A stretch of 64,000 bases of DNA from Hordeum vulgare subsp. vulgare (lineage: Eukaryota > Streptophyta > Magnoliopsida > Poales > Poaceae): assembly GCF_904849725.1 (NCBI RefSeq), contig NC_058518.1, positions 415,531,081-415,595,080 on the forward strand. Direction: 5' to 3'. Below the pieces are notes generated by a model. That model did not search any database. It was not told the origin of the DNA and was given only the letters and a program-made list of their open reading frames with translations. This document shows positions 22,675 through 34,510 of this stretch, in pieces (position 1 is the stretch's first letter; the number at the start of each line of letters is the position of its first letter). Position numbers and translations under genes: made by a program.

Positions 22675-25600
22675 TGTAACAACCCAGAGTCGACGCTCCA
22701 GAAGATTCCCTTTTTATTTCGTTATGGCCGTATTATTTATTTGGTTGTCGCATTCATCACCGCATCATGCACATCATATGCATAGCATCGACACTCCAAT
22801 GTCGTCATTTTTCAAAACTTGCATCTGTTGTTAGTTGTCGGTTCTCTCCATTTTTTCGTTGACCGTTTCGAGAATAACCACACATGCACACGCCCGTGGC
22901 ATTGTTTAATAGTGTTTTCAAAATTGCATACAAAATTTCCTCAGATTGGGTTGAAAGTTTGTGTGCGGTCTTATTTTAATATAGGTCGGCCGCCTGCCAA
23001 ATTTTGTCGCAATCGGAGGTCATTTAATACCCTAACGGATAAAACTATAGCGGCACTATAGGTGGTTTATTCGTCGGATGTTTTTGGTGTTAAAAATCAT
23101 GTCACGGGCTGCCAAACCTCCCTCTCATCTCGGCCTAGCCCATCTACACAACCCATTGGACCCACCTAGCCTGCCCCTTTGTTTCGGACTGCCCGATCGA
23201 GATCCGACGGTCTGAAAATGGATGAAATTCCCTAACCTAGTCCTCCCCTGGTATAAATAGACATCCAACCTCTCCATATTTAGAACCCTAGCCCAAGACC
23301 TCCTAAAATCTGCACCAACCGCCACCTGGTCGCCTCTCACCTCTCTTTGCCTCCTCTCTCTCCCGCCAACTGACGTCGACCCGCCAGGCCCATTCGGCGC
23401 CCGCCCAACCCGAATCGTGTCGTCGTCGCGCCCACTCCACGGGAGGAGCTCCCCGCGCCCGCAGCCGCTCGAGGGGAGGAGCCCCTCATTCACAAGCCTA
23501 CCCGTGCTCCGGCATCACCTGACCTCACCGACCTTCCTAGCCCCGCAACCGGTGAATGTCGTGCCGCAGCCCCGGTCGGAGCCTCATCGCCACCCTGCCT
23601 TCCCTCATATCTCCTCACGCTCCTCTCTCTCACCTCTTTCTCCCTATTTGTCTCTTTGTCTCATGCAGTGGCTCGTCCCCGCCATCGTGGAAGGTTGTCA
23701 TCGGCCAGATCCGGGATCCAACCTGTGGATCCGGTCACACCGAAGTCTCCCGCGCCAGATCCGCGTCCACGCCTCGCCGTCTCATCGTTGCTTCGCTAGA
23801 GGTTGAGGGAGTCGCCGTTTGTCGTTATTTGCCTCGCGAGGAAGACACCCGAGCAACCCTTTGACCCTTCACTTGACAGCGCTCGCGTGTGCTGCAGCCT
23901 CCCTGCGCCCGGCCCAATGCCCTAGTTGGCCCACCAACCAACGCCAAGGCCCAGTCGCTCCACCGACTAGGCCAAGGCCCGAGGGTGAGCGCCCCAATCT
24001 ACCCTCGCCCTATGTGTGTTCGATTATCCAACGCCCTCAGTTTTGGCCAAGTACGTGTTTTTTCCTGTGCTCTGTGATTTAGCTACTATTATCTTGGACA
24101 TTTTAAATTATAGAAAAATGCATCATTTTAAAATACTATTAGTTGGTTTATCGTGCATCGGATAGAAATATTCTACATATGTAAAATATTCAGAATTCTG
24201 TGTAGATTAATAATTTTAAACTTTCATCCATGTTAAAAATATTTAAAATGTTGTTTGCTCATAATTTGCATAAATGCCATAATCTTGCATAATTGTTTTG
24301 TCATTTTGTCCATAGTAAATACCTATATGTTATATATGTTTTTGGGGTAGAAAAATTCATAGAATTTATGTGTGCAATTAGTTTTGTCATTAGAGCAAGT
24401 TTGGGTGCATGCTATTTTGTTGTGATGCCCTTTGGTATTCTGTGCGATTTAATCCGTTCATGAGAATTAAACAAACTTAATATGAAAATTGTTTAAAATA
24501 TTGTGTATCTTCACAACATCCAAATTTCATGCATGTGTAAAATATTTAAACTTGTTGTTTGCATTGTTTCGCCTAAATGTCATGTTAAAATGATTTATTT
24601 AATAATTAAATAACCGTATCTCTGATTTAAATACACCTTATATAAAAAATGGTCTACCCTTCGTGCTCTACATGATTGTAGCATTTCCTTGCATAATAGA
24701 TTGCCTCTACATGCTCAAGTCTCTGTTGCAAGTGCTTCGTGAATACGTCTAAACTGTTATTTTGTTCAATCTTGCGGGGATGTTGGCATCTAGTTTGTAG
24801 GCCTTTTGCATATGGTTCCTTCGTGAGAATTGTTCTAGGTTATGTCTACTTTGATGCCATGCCTCTGGTTGCCATGTATATTATCATTAACATGCTCATT
24901 TGTTGCTTCCAAGGTGATATCACGTTAAAAACTGCAATCTATTTTCATAAAGTTTCATTTTGTGAAGCTCGAATTAAGCAAATCATGCCTCTTTTGATTA
25001 TGTAGAGTGGAGTGATTGCAGTAGGCTATGACTAATTGTTGTTAGTAGGTTTCCTATGTCATGTATGTCATGCTTAGCTGTAGTTTTCATCATGTGACCA
25101 TGCTGAGATGATGTTGTTGTTTGGTAGGGTCAAATATTTCTAAGTCCGAGAATCTGATTATTTCAGAATGCCATGTTCTGTTGATGCTAGCTACGAATGT
25201 GTGTATATTTAAACCTTGCTAGTGTGAAATGAAATGAAGTGCATCGTGCGTACTACCATGAGGTAAAATTTCATGACATTATATGCCCTCTAGTATGGGT
25301 ATTCCTGGGTGCCAAAATGCCTTCATGATAGAAACCGCACTGCTAAAACTGATATTTTCACTAAGTCTGGAACTGTGTTCAACTAGCCCTTTTGTGAGCT
25401 CATTTCCTAGTAGTCCATGCTTCTATTCAATTTCCCGTTAGGAGATAGTTGTTGAGCATCTTGTCGACAACTGCCTCATGTCTTGTTTGATCATTTAGAT
25501 TCATGTAGCCTGTTGTTTTGATGTGCACCAAATGCCATGTTGATGTTTTGGGCAGATTATATCTACTTCTTGTACTAGTTATATTTGTTGAACCGTTGCT

Positions 25601-26475
25601 CCATTTTGAACATGTCATATATGAAACTTGCTTCGAATCTCATGTAGTTTCATAATATATTATTGCATCCATGATTTAGCATGCTTGTGGTTGTCATTTG
25701 CATACATTTTGCATTCATGACATATTACCTTGTGTTTGTCATATCTTTTAGACCGTAACTCTGTTTTAGATGATCTATATATGTAAATCAACTATAATGA
25801 CGTGTAGAATAACATGGTGCAGTTTGGTTCGCAGTTTAATAAATATAAAATTTGTTTAGTTTGTACTGGACCAATTTCGAAATTAACATATGGGATCATT
25901 TTGGAAATGCTATATGTTGTTTCCGACCTCATTTAAAATGCCTAGATAGTGTAGTTTATTTATGATTAACCTCTTGCCATGTTTCACAAAATTTAACATT
26001 GTCGTGTACTTCAACGGGAGTGAACTAAGTAATTCAAATGTGGAGTTTCGTCAATATGCAACTCGTTGCATATTGAGATTCACTTAATATGTAGGAATTG
26101 ATTGTTGTGCTTTGCATGCCTTGCATATTTAAACCGAACATGCATCATGTCTTGCATATGTTGTGGTGTTTATCGTGTGTCGATTATTGCTTCTTCTCGA
26201 TAGAGTTCCGCAAGCGTGTCGGAATGTGAGGATTTGTTCAAGTATGTTGATTTGTCTACATCACGGATTCGTTCTTCTCCCAAGCGGGATCTCAAGCAAG
26301 ATGATCATTTACCTAGATACCACTACTATCATTGATATGCTAGTTGTCTCATTTCTATCACTATGTCTCGCTGCCTACCACCTGTTATGTCAAGCCTCCC
26401 AACATTGCCATGGAAAGCCTCTAACCCCCTCCACATCCCAGCAAACTTTGGTTAGCTGTGTTACCGCTTGGTCAT

Positions 26476-27981
26476 TGATACGTCTCCAACGTATCTATAA
26501 TTTTTTATGGTTCCATGTTGTTATCTTTTCAAACTTTGGATGTTTTTTATGCCTTTTATATCTTTTTGGGACTAACTTATTAACTCAGTGCTAAGTACCA
26601 TTCCTGTTTTTTCCGTGTTTTTGACCCTTTTCAGAGGAGAATATTAAACGGAGTCCAAACGGAATAAAACTTCTGAAAAGATTTTTTCCGAAACACACGA
26701 TACGCACGGGGCGTGAGAACCAAGGCAGAGGCCACCAGGGGAGGCCACAAGCCCCCTAGGCACGGCCAGGGGGGCGCGCCTAGCAGGCTTGTGGGCCCCC
26801 TGTGGCCCGTCTGCCCTACCTCTACCGCCTATAAATTCCCGAAAAATCCAAAACCACGAGAGAGATCCACGAAAATACATTTCCGCCGCCGCAAGCTTCT
26901 GTCTCCGCAAGATCCCATCTGTGGCACGTTCTGGAGCCCTGCCAGAGGGGGGATTCGGATACGGAGGGCTTCTTCATCAACACCATTGCCTCTCCGATGA
27001 TGCATGAGCAGTTCACCATAGACCTTTGGGTCCATAGCTAGTAGCTAGATGGCTTCTTCTCTCACTTGGGTCTTCAATACAAAGTTATCCATGATCTTCA
27101 TGGAGATCTATCCGATGTAACTTTATTTTGCGGTGTGTTTGTCGAGATCCGATGAATTGTGGATTTATGATCAGATTATCTATGAATCTTATTTGAGTTT
27201 CTTCGGACCTCTTATATGCATGATTGCATATCCTTGTAATTCTGTTCGAGTTGTGGGTTTTGTTTGGCCAACTTGATCTATGATTCTTGCAATGGGAGAA
27301 GTGCTTGGTTTTGGGTTCATACCGTGCGGTGACCTCACCCAGTGACATAAGGGGTAGCGAGGCACGCATCGTGTTGTTCCATCAAGGGTAAAAAGATGGG
27401 GTTTATATCTATTGCATGAATTTATCCCTCTACATCATGTCATCTTGCTTAAGGCGTTACTCTGTTCGTCATGAACTCAATACACTAGATGCATGCTGGA
27501 TAGCGGTCTATGTGTGGAGTAATAGTAGTAGATGCAGAAAGTATCGGTCTACTTGTGTCGGACGTGATGCCTATATGTATGATCATTGCCTTAGATATCG
27601 TCATGACTTTGCACGGTTCTATCAATTGCTCGACAGTAATTTGTTCACCCACCGTTATATTTGCTATTTTGAGAGAAGCCTCTACTGAACATTACGGCCC
27701 CCGGGTCTACTTCACATCATATTTTCAGCCTTACACTTTTACTTCGTTGCACTTTCCGCCTTCAGATCTCACTTTGCAATCAATCTTGAAGGGATTGACA
27801 ACCCCTTTATAGCGTTGGGTGCAAGCTCGTTTGTGTTTGTGCAGGTACTCTGGACACTTGGCTTGATTCCCCTACTGGATTGATACCTTGGTTCTCAAAC
27901 TGAGGGAAATACTTACTGCTACTGTGTTGCATCACCCTTTCCTCTTCAAGGGAAAAACCAACGCAAGCTTAAGAGGTAGCA
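26476..27981 (+). repeat. 5' LTR of element E
   Basis: TGATACGTCTCCAACGTATC start, AGAGGTAGCA end. TATAAAT at 26,830-26,836. Very similar to the 3' LTR, clearly closer than the B pair, so E is younger than B. Confidence 0.92.
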
Positions 27982-27992
27982 AGAAGAATTTC

Positions 27993-28010
27993 TGGTGTCG
28001 TTGCCGGGGA
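27993..28010 (+). promoter_or_regulatory. Primer binding site (tRNA-Asp) of element E
   Basis: TGGTGTCGTTGCCGGGGA, matching the tRNA-Asp 3' end except for two changes. A weaker copy, TGGCACCGGGGA, lies about 50 bp on. Confidence 0.75.
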
Positions 28011-28252
28011 GGATCAAGTCAAGAATAGTCTCCCGTCAACGTGTCAATTTCTGGCACCGGGGATTATTCTAAGTGAAGCTTATCCAAGTAAGTGTTGGAA
28101 ACTCATCTCTTGCATTTACCTTTTTGCCTCTCGTTTTCCTCTCCCCCACTTCTGAAAAAAAACAAAAATTTACAAAAATATTTGCCTTTTTCGTTCGCCC
28201 TTTTCCTTCGCTTGCTTACTGCCTGCTTGAGTGGGATAGTCTACCTGTCCTC

Positions 28253-28465
28253 ATGGCTAGACCTACCGCTTCGGACGATACTCCTGAGAGCGAAGTTCTC
28301 AATTTTAAACAAAATGAGGAAGAAAACTTAAAGGACGCTTGGTATAGGATTTGCAATGCTCAGAGTAGATCTACTCGTAAGCAATCTACTACCGTCCTAC
28401 TTCGTAGCTTTATGTGGGTATTTCCCCTTGGAATAGGTATGTTCTTGACACCATCGTAGGTGGAA
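28253..28465 (+). pseudogene. gag N-terminal fragment of element E
   Basis: From ATG at 28,253 the frame encodes MARPTASDDTPESEVLNF, then KDAWYRICNAQSRSTRK. This is the N-terminal gag region of these gypsy-type families, upstream of the part kept in element B (which begins at the same KEAWDRI-like stretch). The natural frame is lost by a frame change near 28,420-28,440, and E sequence stops at the junction with inverted element F at about 28,465. Confidence 0.65.
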
Positions 28466-28792
28466 ATTTTCAAGATCATAAGAAAGATCATCACCCCAAT
28501 CATGATTATTGCAACAACTAGGGGACATAGCAAAACTAGCATCCCCAAGCTTAGGGTTTTGCATATTTTTAGCATGATTTTCACTAATAGTATTTATAGT
28601 GAAATCATTGCAATCATGCTTTTCATCGAAGGAGCCCTCGTGAATCACTTGATGAATTTCTTCATCACTATTATCAGATTCACACATCTCAAGCAAAACT
28701 CCATAAAAATAGTCAATTGTCCTCAAGTCACTAGCAATTCGTTCAACAATAGTGGGTCTCTTAAAGAGACTAGCTAGTGGATGAGGATCCAT
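28397..28792 (-). pseudogene. gag-like ORF of F, extra truncated copy
   Basis: Starts ATG at 28,792 (MDPHPLASLFKRPTIVERIA) and runs about 107 codons in family sequence, with an internal NPKLGDASF segment encoded by the CTAAGCTTGGGGATGCT motif. It then crosses the E/F junction at about 28,466 into antisense E DNA and stops at 28,397. The last 24 codons are therefore chimeric. No known catalytic motif. Confidence 0.6.
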
Positions 28793-29034
28793 ATCAATAG
28801 ATTTTCAGCAAGCGAAGATGCAAGCATATTGAAGGCACATGGCACACAAGCAAACAGAAAGCAAGCGAGAAAAAGGTTGAATGAAAAGGCAAACGAAAAA
28901 AGCAAAAGAAAACGGCGAAGGAGAAAGGCAAATGGAAACAGCAAATGTGAAGTGGGGGAGAGGAAAATGAGAGGCAACTGGCAACAAAAGTAAATGCAAG
29001 AGAAGAGTTTGTGAGACCTACTTGGATAGATCTT

Positions 29035-29175
29035 GATTTCTCCTCCCCGGCAATGGCGCCAGAAATACTTCTGATGTCAGCTGTGCTTCCCTTGCAACGG
29101 CGCCAGAAATACTTGTGCTACCTCAAAAAGATCTCCGGCAATGGCGCCAGAAATTGTCGTGTCGACGGCACCAGG
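29035..29175 (-). promoter_or_regulatory. Array of tRNA-Asp primer-site-like motifs in F, copy 1
   Basis: On the minus strand TTTCTGGCGCCRTTGC occurs three times (near 29,150, 29,110 and 29,060) within 100 bp. A weaker TGGTGCCGTCGAC near 29,172 lies just inside the LTR end. The LTR-proximal copy is placed 10 nt from the LTR end as in B. The same array recurs at about 34,380-34,510. Confidence 0.75.
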
Positions 29176-30735
29176 AATCCTTCAGCTACGGCTACGCCTT
29201 AAGGGACTTCCTAGGCAACTATGCAAATGATTTCCCCCTTGGCCTTGGAGCCTTGCGTTGGTGTTCCCTTGAAGCGGAAAGGGTGATGTAGCACCGCGGT
29301 GGTAAGTATTTCCCTCAGTTTGAGAACCAAGGTATCAATCCAGTGGAGGAGTATCTCAAGATCCTGCACAAACACAAAAACTTGCTCCCAGCGCTATGAA
29401 GGGGTTGTCAATCCCTTATAGATTGTTTTCCAAGTGAGAACTGAAAGCAACAAAGTAACAAAGCAAAGTAAAAGCGGAGGTGTAAACGATGGATGTGAAT
29501 AGACCCGGGGGCCGTAGTGTTTACTAGTGGCTTCTCTCATGAAAGCAAGTAGACGGTGGGTGAAAAAATTACTGTCGAGCAATTGATAGAACCGCGCAAA
29601 GTCATGACGATATCTATGCAATGATTATTTCTATAGGCATCACGTCCAAAACAAGTAGACCGATAATGTCTGCATCTACTACTCTTACTCCACACGTCGA
29701 CCGCTATCCAACATGCATCTAGTGTATTAAGTCCATAAGAACAGAGTAACGCCTTAAGCAAGATGACATGATGTAGAGGGATAATCTCAAACCAATGATA
29801 AAAAACCCCATCTTTTTAGCTTGATGGCAACTACTTGATGTGTGCCTTGCTGCCCCTACTGTCACTAGGAAAGGTCACCACATGGCAGAACCCAAAACCA
29901 AGCACTTCTCCCATTGCAAAAATCATAGATCTAGTTGGCTGAACAAGACCCAAGACTCGGAGAGACTTACAAGGATATCAAATCATGCATATAAGAAATC
30001 AGCAAAGACTCAAATATATATCATAGATAATGTGATCACAAATCCACAATTCATTGGATCTCGACAAACACACCGCCAAAGAAGATTACATCGGATAGAT
30101 CTCCATGAAGATCATGGAGAACTTTGTATTGAAGATCCAAGAGAGAGAAGAAGCCATCTAGCTACTAACTACGGACCCATAGGTCTGAAGTGAACTACTC
30201 ACGAGTCATTGGAGGGGCGACGATGATAATGAAGAAGCCCTCCAACTCCAAAGTCCCCTCCGGCAGGGCGCCGAGAAGGGTCTCCAGATGAGATCTCGCG
30301 GAAACGGAAGCTTGCGGCGGCGGAAAAGTATTTTCGAGGCTCCCCTAATTTTTTGCGGAATATTTCGGAATTTATAGGCCAAAGACCTAGGTCAGGGGGC
30401 GGCCAGGGAGGCCACAAGCCTGCCCACCGCCGCCTCCCCCCTGGTGGCGGAGTGGGGGCTTGTGGGCTCCCTGGAGCCCACCTAGCCTGGCCCAAAGGCC
30501 GCTTGATCTTCTTCCGTTCGGGAAAAAATCATTTCGGGGTTTTTCTTCCGTTTGGACTCCGTTCCAAAATGAGATCTGAAAAGAGTCAAAAACACGGAAA
30601 AAACAGGAACTGGCACTTGGCACTGAATTAATAAGTTCATCCCAAAAAAGATATAAAAGGTACATAAAACAACCAAAGAAGACAAGATAACAGCGTGAAA
30701 CCATCAAAAATTATAGATACGTTTGAGACATATCA
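29160..30735 (-). repeat. 3' LTR of element F
   Basis: Minus strand starts TGATATGTCTCAAACG at 30,735, just after the PPT AAGCTTGGGGATGCT (30,736-30,750 reversed), and ends GTCGACA at 29,160, about 1.58 kb. TATAAAT on the minus strand at 30,370-30,376. The end point is inferred from spacing to the primer site. Confidence 0.8.
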
Positions 30736-33340
30736 AGCATCCCCAAGCTTAACTCCTGCTCATCCTCGAGTAGGGAAGTGATAAGAATGATTTTTTGATG
30801 CTTTCATGCTACCTAGCATAGGTGTCCTTTGTAATTCCTCTTATGTGACGTGAATGTTCAGATCCATTAGATTCAAAACAATAGTTTGCTATTGACGTGG
30901 AAACAATAATAATTCAAGCAAACTAGCAAGGTAATCAAGAACTTTCAAAATAACGAGGTCAAAAGAAAGTTATCCCTACAAAAGCATATAGTCTGGCTAT
31001 GCTCTATCATCATTGCACAACGAATTTAAATCATGCAAAACCCCGGTATTGGCCAAGTAATTGTTTCACACCTTTACTTTCTCAAACCTTTTCAACTCTC
31101 ACGGAATACATGAGCGTGGGCCATGGTTATAGCACTATAGATGGTGTGGAATGTAGTGGAGGTTGCAAGACAAAAAGGAGAAGATAGTCACATTAACTAG
31201 GCATATAAATGAGTTGTGGAGATGCTCATCAATAGATATCAATGTGAATGAGTAGGGATTGCCATACAATTGATGCACTAGAGCTATGAGTATGTGAAAG
31301 CTCTTAAAGAAAACTAGTGGGTGTGCATCCAACTTGCTTGCTCACGAAGACCTAAGGCAATTTTGTGGAAGCCTATCATAGGAATATACAAGCCAAGTTA
31401 TATAATGAAAAATTCCCACTAGCTATATGGTGGTGACAAAACGAGAGACTCTCAATCATGAAGATCATGGTGCTTAATATGCACAAGTGTGGAAAAAGTG
31501 GTAGCATTGTCCCTTCTCTCTTTTTCTCTCATATTTTTTTTGGTGGGCTCTTTGGCCTCTTTTTCGGTGGGATTCTTTGGCCTCTTTTATTTCCTCACAT
31601 GGGAAAATGCTCCATTAATGATGATCATCACACTTTCAACTCAAAACTTAGAGTAACGATGACTCTATGTGGAATGCCTTCGGTAGTGTACCGTGGCAAT
31701 GATCTAGCATGGCATAGACATCAATGGAAACATCATGCTAGCTATCTTACGATCATGCAATGGCAATGTAGACGTGGTGGCACATGTCATGGTGGTAGTT
31801 GCATGGCAATATATCTCGGAATGACTTTGAAAAAGCCATAGTAGGTAGGTATGGTGGCTGTTTTGAGGGAGGCTAATGGTGGGTTTTGTGCACCGGCGAA
31901 AGTTGCACGGCACTAAGAAGATAGTGATGGTGGAAAGTGAAAGTGCATCTAAACCATGGACTCAACATTAGTCATGAAGAACTCATATACTTGTTGCATA
32001 AGTTTTATTAGTAATCGAAACAAAGCATTCAACGCATACTCCTAGGGGAAAGGTTGGTAGGTATAAACCATCGCGCGATCCCGACCGCCACGCAAAGGAT
32101 GACAATCAATAGACTAATCATGCTCGGATTTCATCACATAGCGGTTCACCATACATGCATGCTACGGGAATCACTAACTTCAACACAAGTATTTCTAGAT
32201 CCACAACACCTTACTAGCATGACTTTAATATTACCATAACCACAACTCAAAACTAATTGAGATGAATCAAACTTCTCTAACTATTCAATGCATATGAAGG
32301 TGGAAGTTTTCGTATCCCTTTGGATAACTACCCCTTTTGAGACTACTTTCAAATCATGGATCAACTACCAAGCCATGCACCGCTGTGCTCTAAAAGATAT
32401 AAGTGAAGCAAATAGAGCAAAAGTATCTAGCTCAAAAGATATAAGTGAAGCACATGTGAGCTGAATTGTCTACCAAAAGATATAAGTGAAGCTCGACAAA
32501 ATCATGGTGTGTGCATGTCTCTCTCTCTAGGTGTGCAGCAAGGATGATTGTGACACAACAAAAATAAAAGACTCCTACGGTACAAGACGCTCCAAGCAAA
32601 AACACATAACATGTGGTGAATAAAAATATAGCCCCAAGTAACGTTACCGATGGATTGAAGACGAGAGAGGGGATGCCTTCCCGGGGCATCCCCAAGCTTA
32701 GGCTTTTATGGATCCTTGAATCTATTGGGGTGCCTTGGGCATCCCCAAGCTTGAGCTCTTGCCACTCTTTATCTTTTTTTCCATAAGAACGTCACCCAAA
32801 ACATGAAAACTTCACAACACGAAACTTAAACAGAAACTCGTGATAACATTCGTACAAGAAAGCAAACCACCACTTCCTTAGGTACTATAGAAAACTTAAA
32901 TTCTAATTGTGCTGATGTTGGGTTACTGTACTTTCAATCTTCCATGGCTAATACCCCCCGATACTATCCATAGTTTCATCAAAATAAGCAACCAACACAA
33001 CAAAAACAGAATCTGTTAACAGCAGACCAGTCTGTAGCAATCTGTATATTTCGTATACCTATGGTACTTCAAAAATTCTGAACAATTACGACAGTCTGAA
33101 TAATTTGCAAAGAAATCAGCAGCAAAAAGAATCAACTCAAAATATCTTACAGAAAAAAAATGAAAATTCTTTTCGTGAGCAGAAAGTTCCTGTCTTTTCC
33201 AGCATGACCAAACGATCATCCCCAAGACTAATCATAACGGTTTTTCTTGGCACAAACGCAAAAGGAAACACAAAAAACACAATCATAACAGAATTATGAA
33301 AGTGTGGAAAACACAAAACAGAAAGAAAAAGGATAAATTC
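30736..33340 (-). other. Non-coding 3' interior of element F
   Basis: No convincing ORF over 2.6 kb. It contains PPT-like GCATCCCCAAGCTT motifs at about 32,686-32,699 and 32,738-32,751, and three copies of AAAAGATATAAGTGAAG at 32,392-32,491. Confidence 0.7.
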
Positions 33341-33341
33341 G

Positions 33342-33395
33342 TTGGGTTGCCTCCCAACAAGCGCTTTTGTTTAACGCTCTTAGCTAGGCATTCAA
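33342..33395 (-). other. Conserved post-ORF block with hairpin (element F copy)
   Basis: On the minus strand ATGCCTAGCTAAGAGCGTT is followed by GCGCTTGTTGGGAGGCAACC, about 50 nt after the 33,441 stop codon. Confidence 0.7.
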
Positions 33396-33440
33396 TGATG
33401 CTCTCACAAAAGAAAAGAATTGAAGTACAACGAGAGCATC

Positions 33441-34136
33441 CTAAAGCATGTGAAAATCACATCTAAGTCTAACATACTCCTTATGCATAGGCATTTTGTA
33501 GGAAAACAGATTGTCAACACAACCAATCGCTGCCATATGCAAGGAAGAACAAAGAGACAAGAGCAATCTCAACATCACGAGAGGTGATTTGGTGACATGA
33601 AAGTTTCTACCAAAATATTTTTCTCTCTCATAGCAATTACATGTGGGATCATATTCAAATTCAACAATATAGCTATCCCATGGGATATTCTTTTCATGAT
33701 CCACATGCATGCAAAGTTGACGCTCTTCAAAAATAGTGGGATTATCATCAAATAAAGTCATGACTTCTCCAATCCCACTTTCAGTATTGTTGCATATATG
33801 ATATTCATCATGAGGTTTGAACAAATTTTCAAGATAATAAGAAAGATCATCACCCCAATCATGATTATTGCAACAACTAGGGGACATAGCAAAACTAGCA
33901 TCCCCAAGCTTAGGGTTTTGCATATTTTTAGCATGATTTTCACTAATAGGATTTATAGTGAAATCATTGCAATCATGCTTTTCATCCAAGGAGCCATCGT
34001 GAATCACTTCATGAATTTCTTCATCACGATTTTTAGATTCACGCATCTCAAGCAAAACTCCATAAAAATAGTCAATTGTCCTCAACTCACTAGCAATTCG
34101 TTCAACAATAGTGGGTCTCTTAAAGAGACTAGCTAG
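33441..34136 (-). pseudogene. gag-like ORF of F, main copy (start codon lost)
   Basis: The frame is open for about 230 codons and matches the copy at 28,792. A small deletion at about 34,140 removes the ATG (CTATTGATATGGATCC there, CTATTGATCC here). The first ATG left is at 34,085, giving 214 residues. The C-terminal third has a Cys-rich stretch (EFEYDPTCNCYEREKYFG) followed by a hydrophobic segment (VMLRLLLSLCSSLHMAA). Function is unknown; position and length suggest a gag-derived product of a non-autonomous family. Confidence 0.65.
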
Positions 34137-34379
34137 TGGATGAGGATCAATAGATTTTCAGCAAGCGAAGATGCAAGCATATTGAAGGCACATGGCACAC
34201 AAGCAAACAGAAAGCAAGCGAGAGAAAAGGACGAACGAAAAAGGCAAAAGAAAATGGCGAAGGAGAAAGGCAAATGGAAACGGCAAATGTGAAGTGGGGG
34301 AGAGGAAAACGAGAGGCAACTGCCGACAAAAGTAAATGCAAGAGAAGAGTTTGTGAGACCTACCTGGATAGATCTTGAT

Positions 34380-34510
34380 TTCTCCTCCCCGGCAACGGCG
34401 CCAGAAATACTTCTGATGTCAGTTGTGCTTCCCTTACAACGGCGCCAAAAATACTTGTGCTACCTCAAAAAGATCTTCGGCAACTGCGCCAGAAATTGTC
34501 GTGTCGACGG
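34380..34510 (-). promoter_or_regulatory. Array of tRNA-Asp primer-site-like motifs in F, copy 2
   Basis: Three TTTCTGGCGC-type motifs near 34,495, 34,450 and 34,405 on the minus strand. The outermost, TGGCGCCGTTGCCGGGGA, is a perfect tRNA-Asp complement; the others carry substitutions. Confidence 0.75.

Noticed and set aside
23417..23806. 129-codon ORF in the C 3' LTR
   Set aside because: Disrupted in the partner LTR; GC-rich LTR leader.
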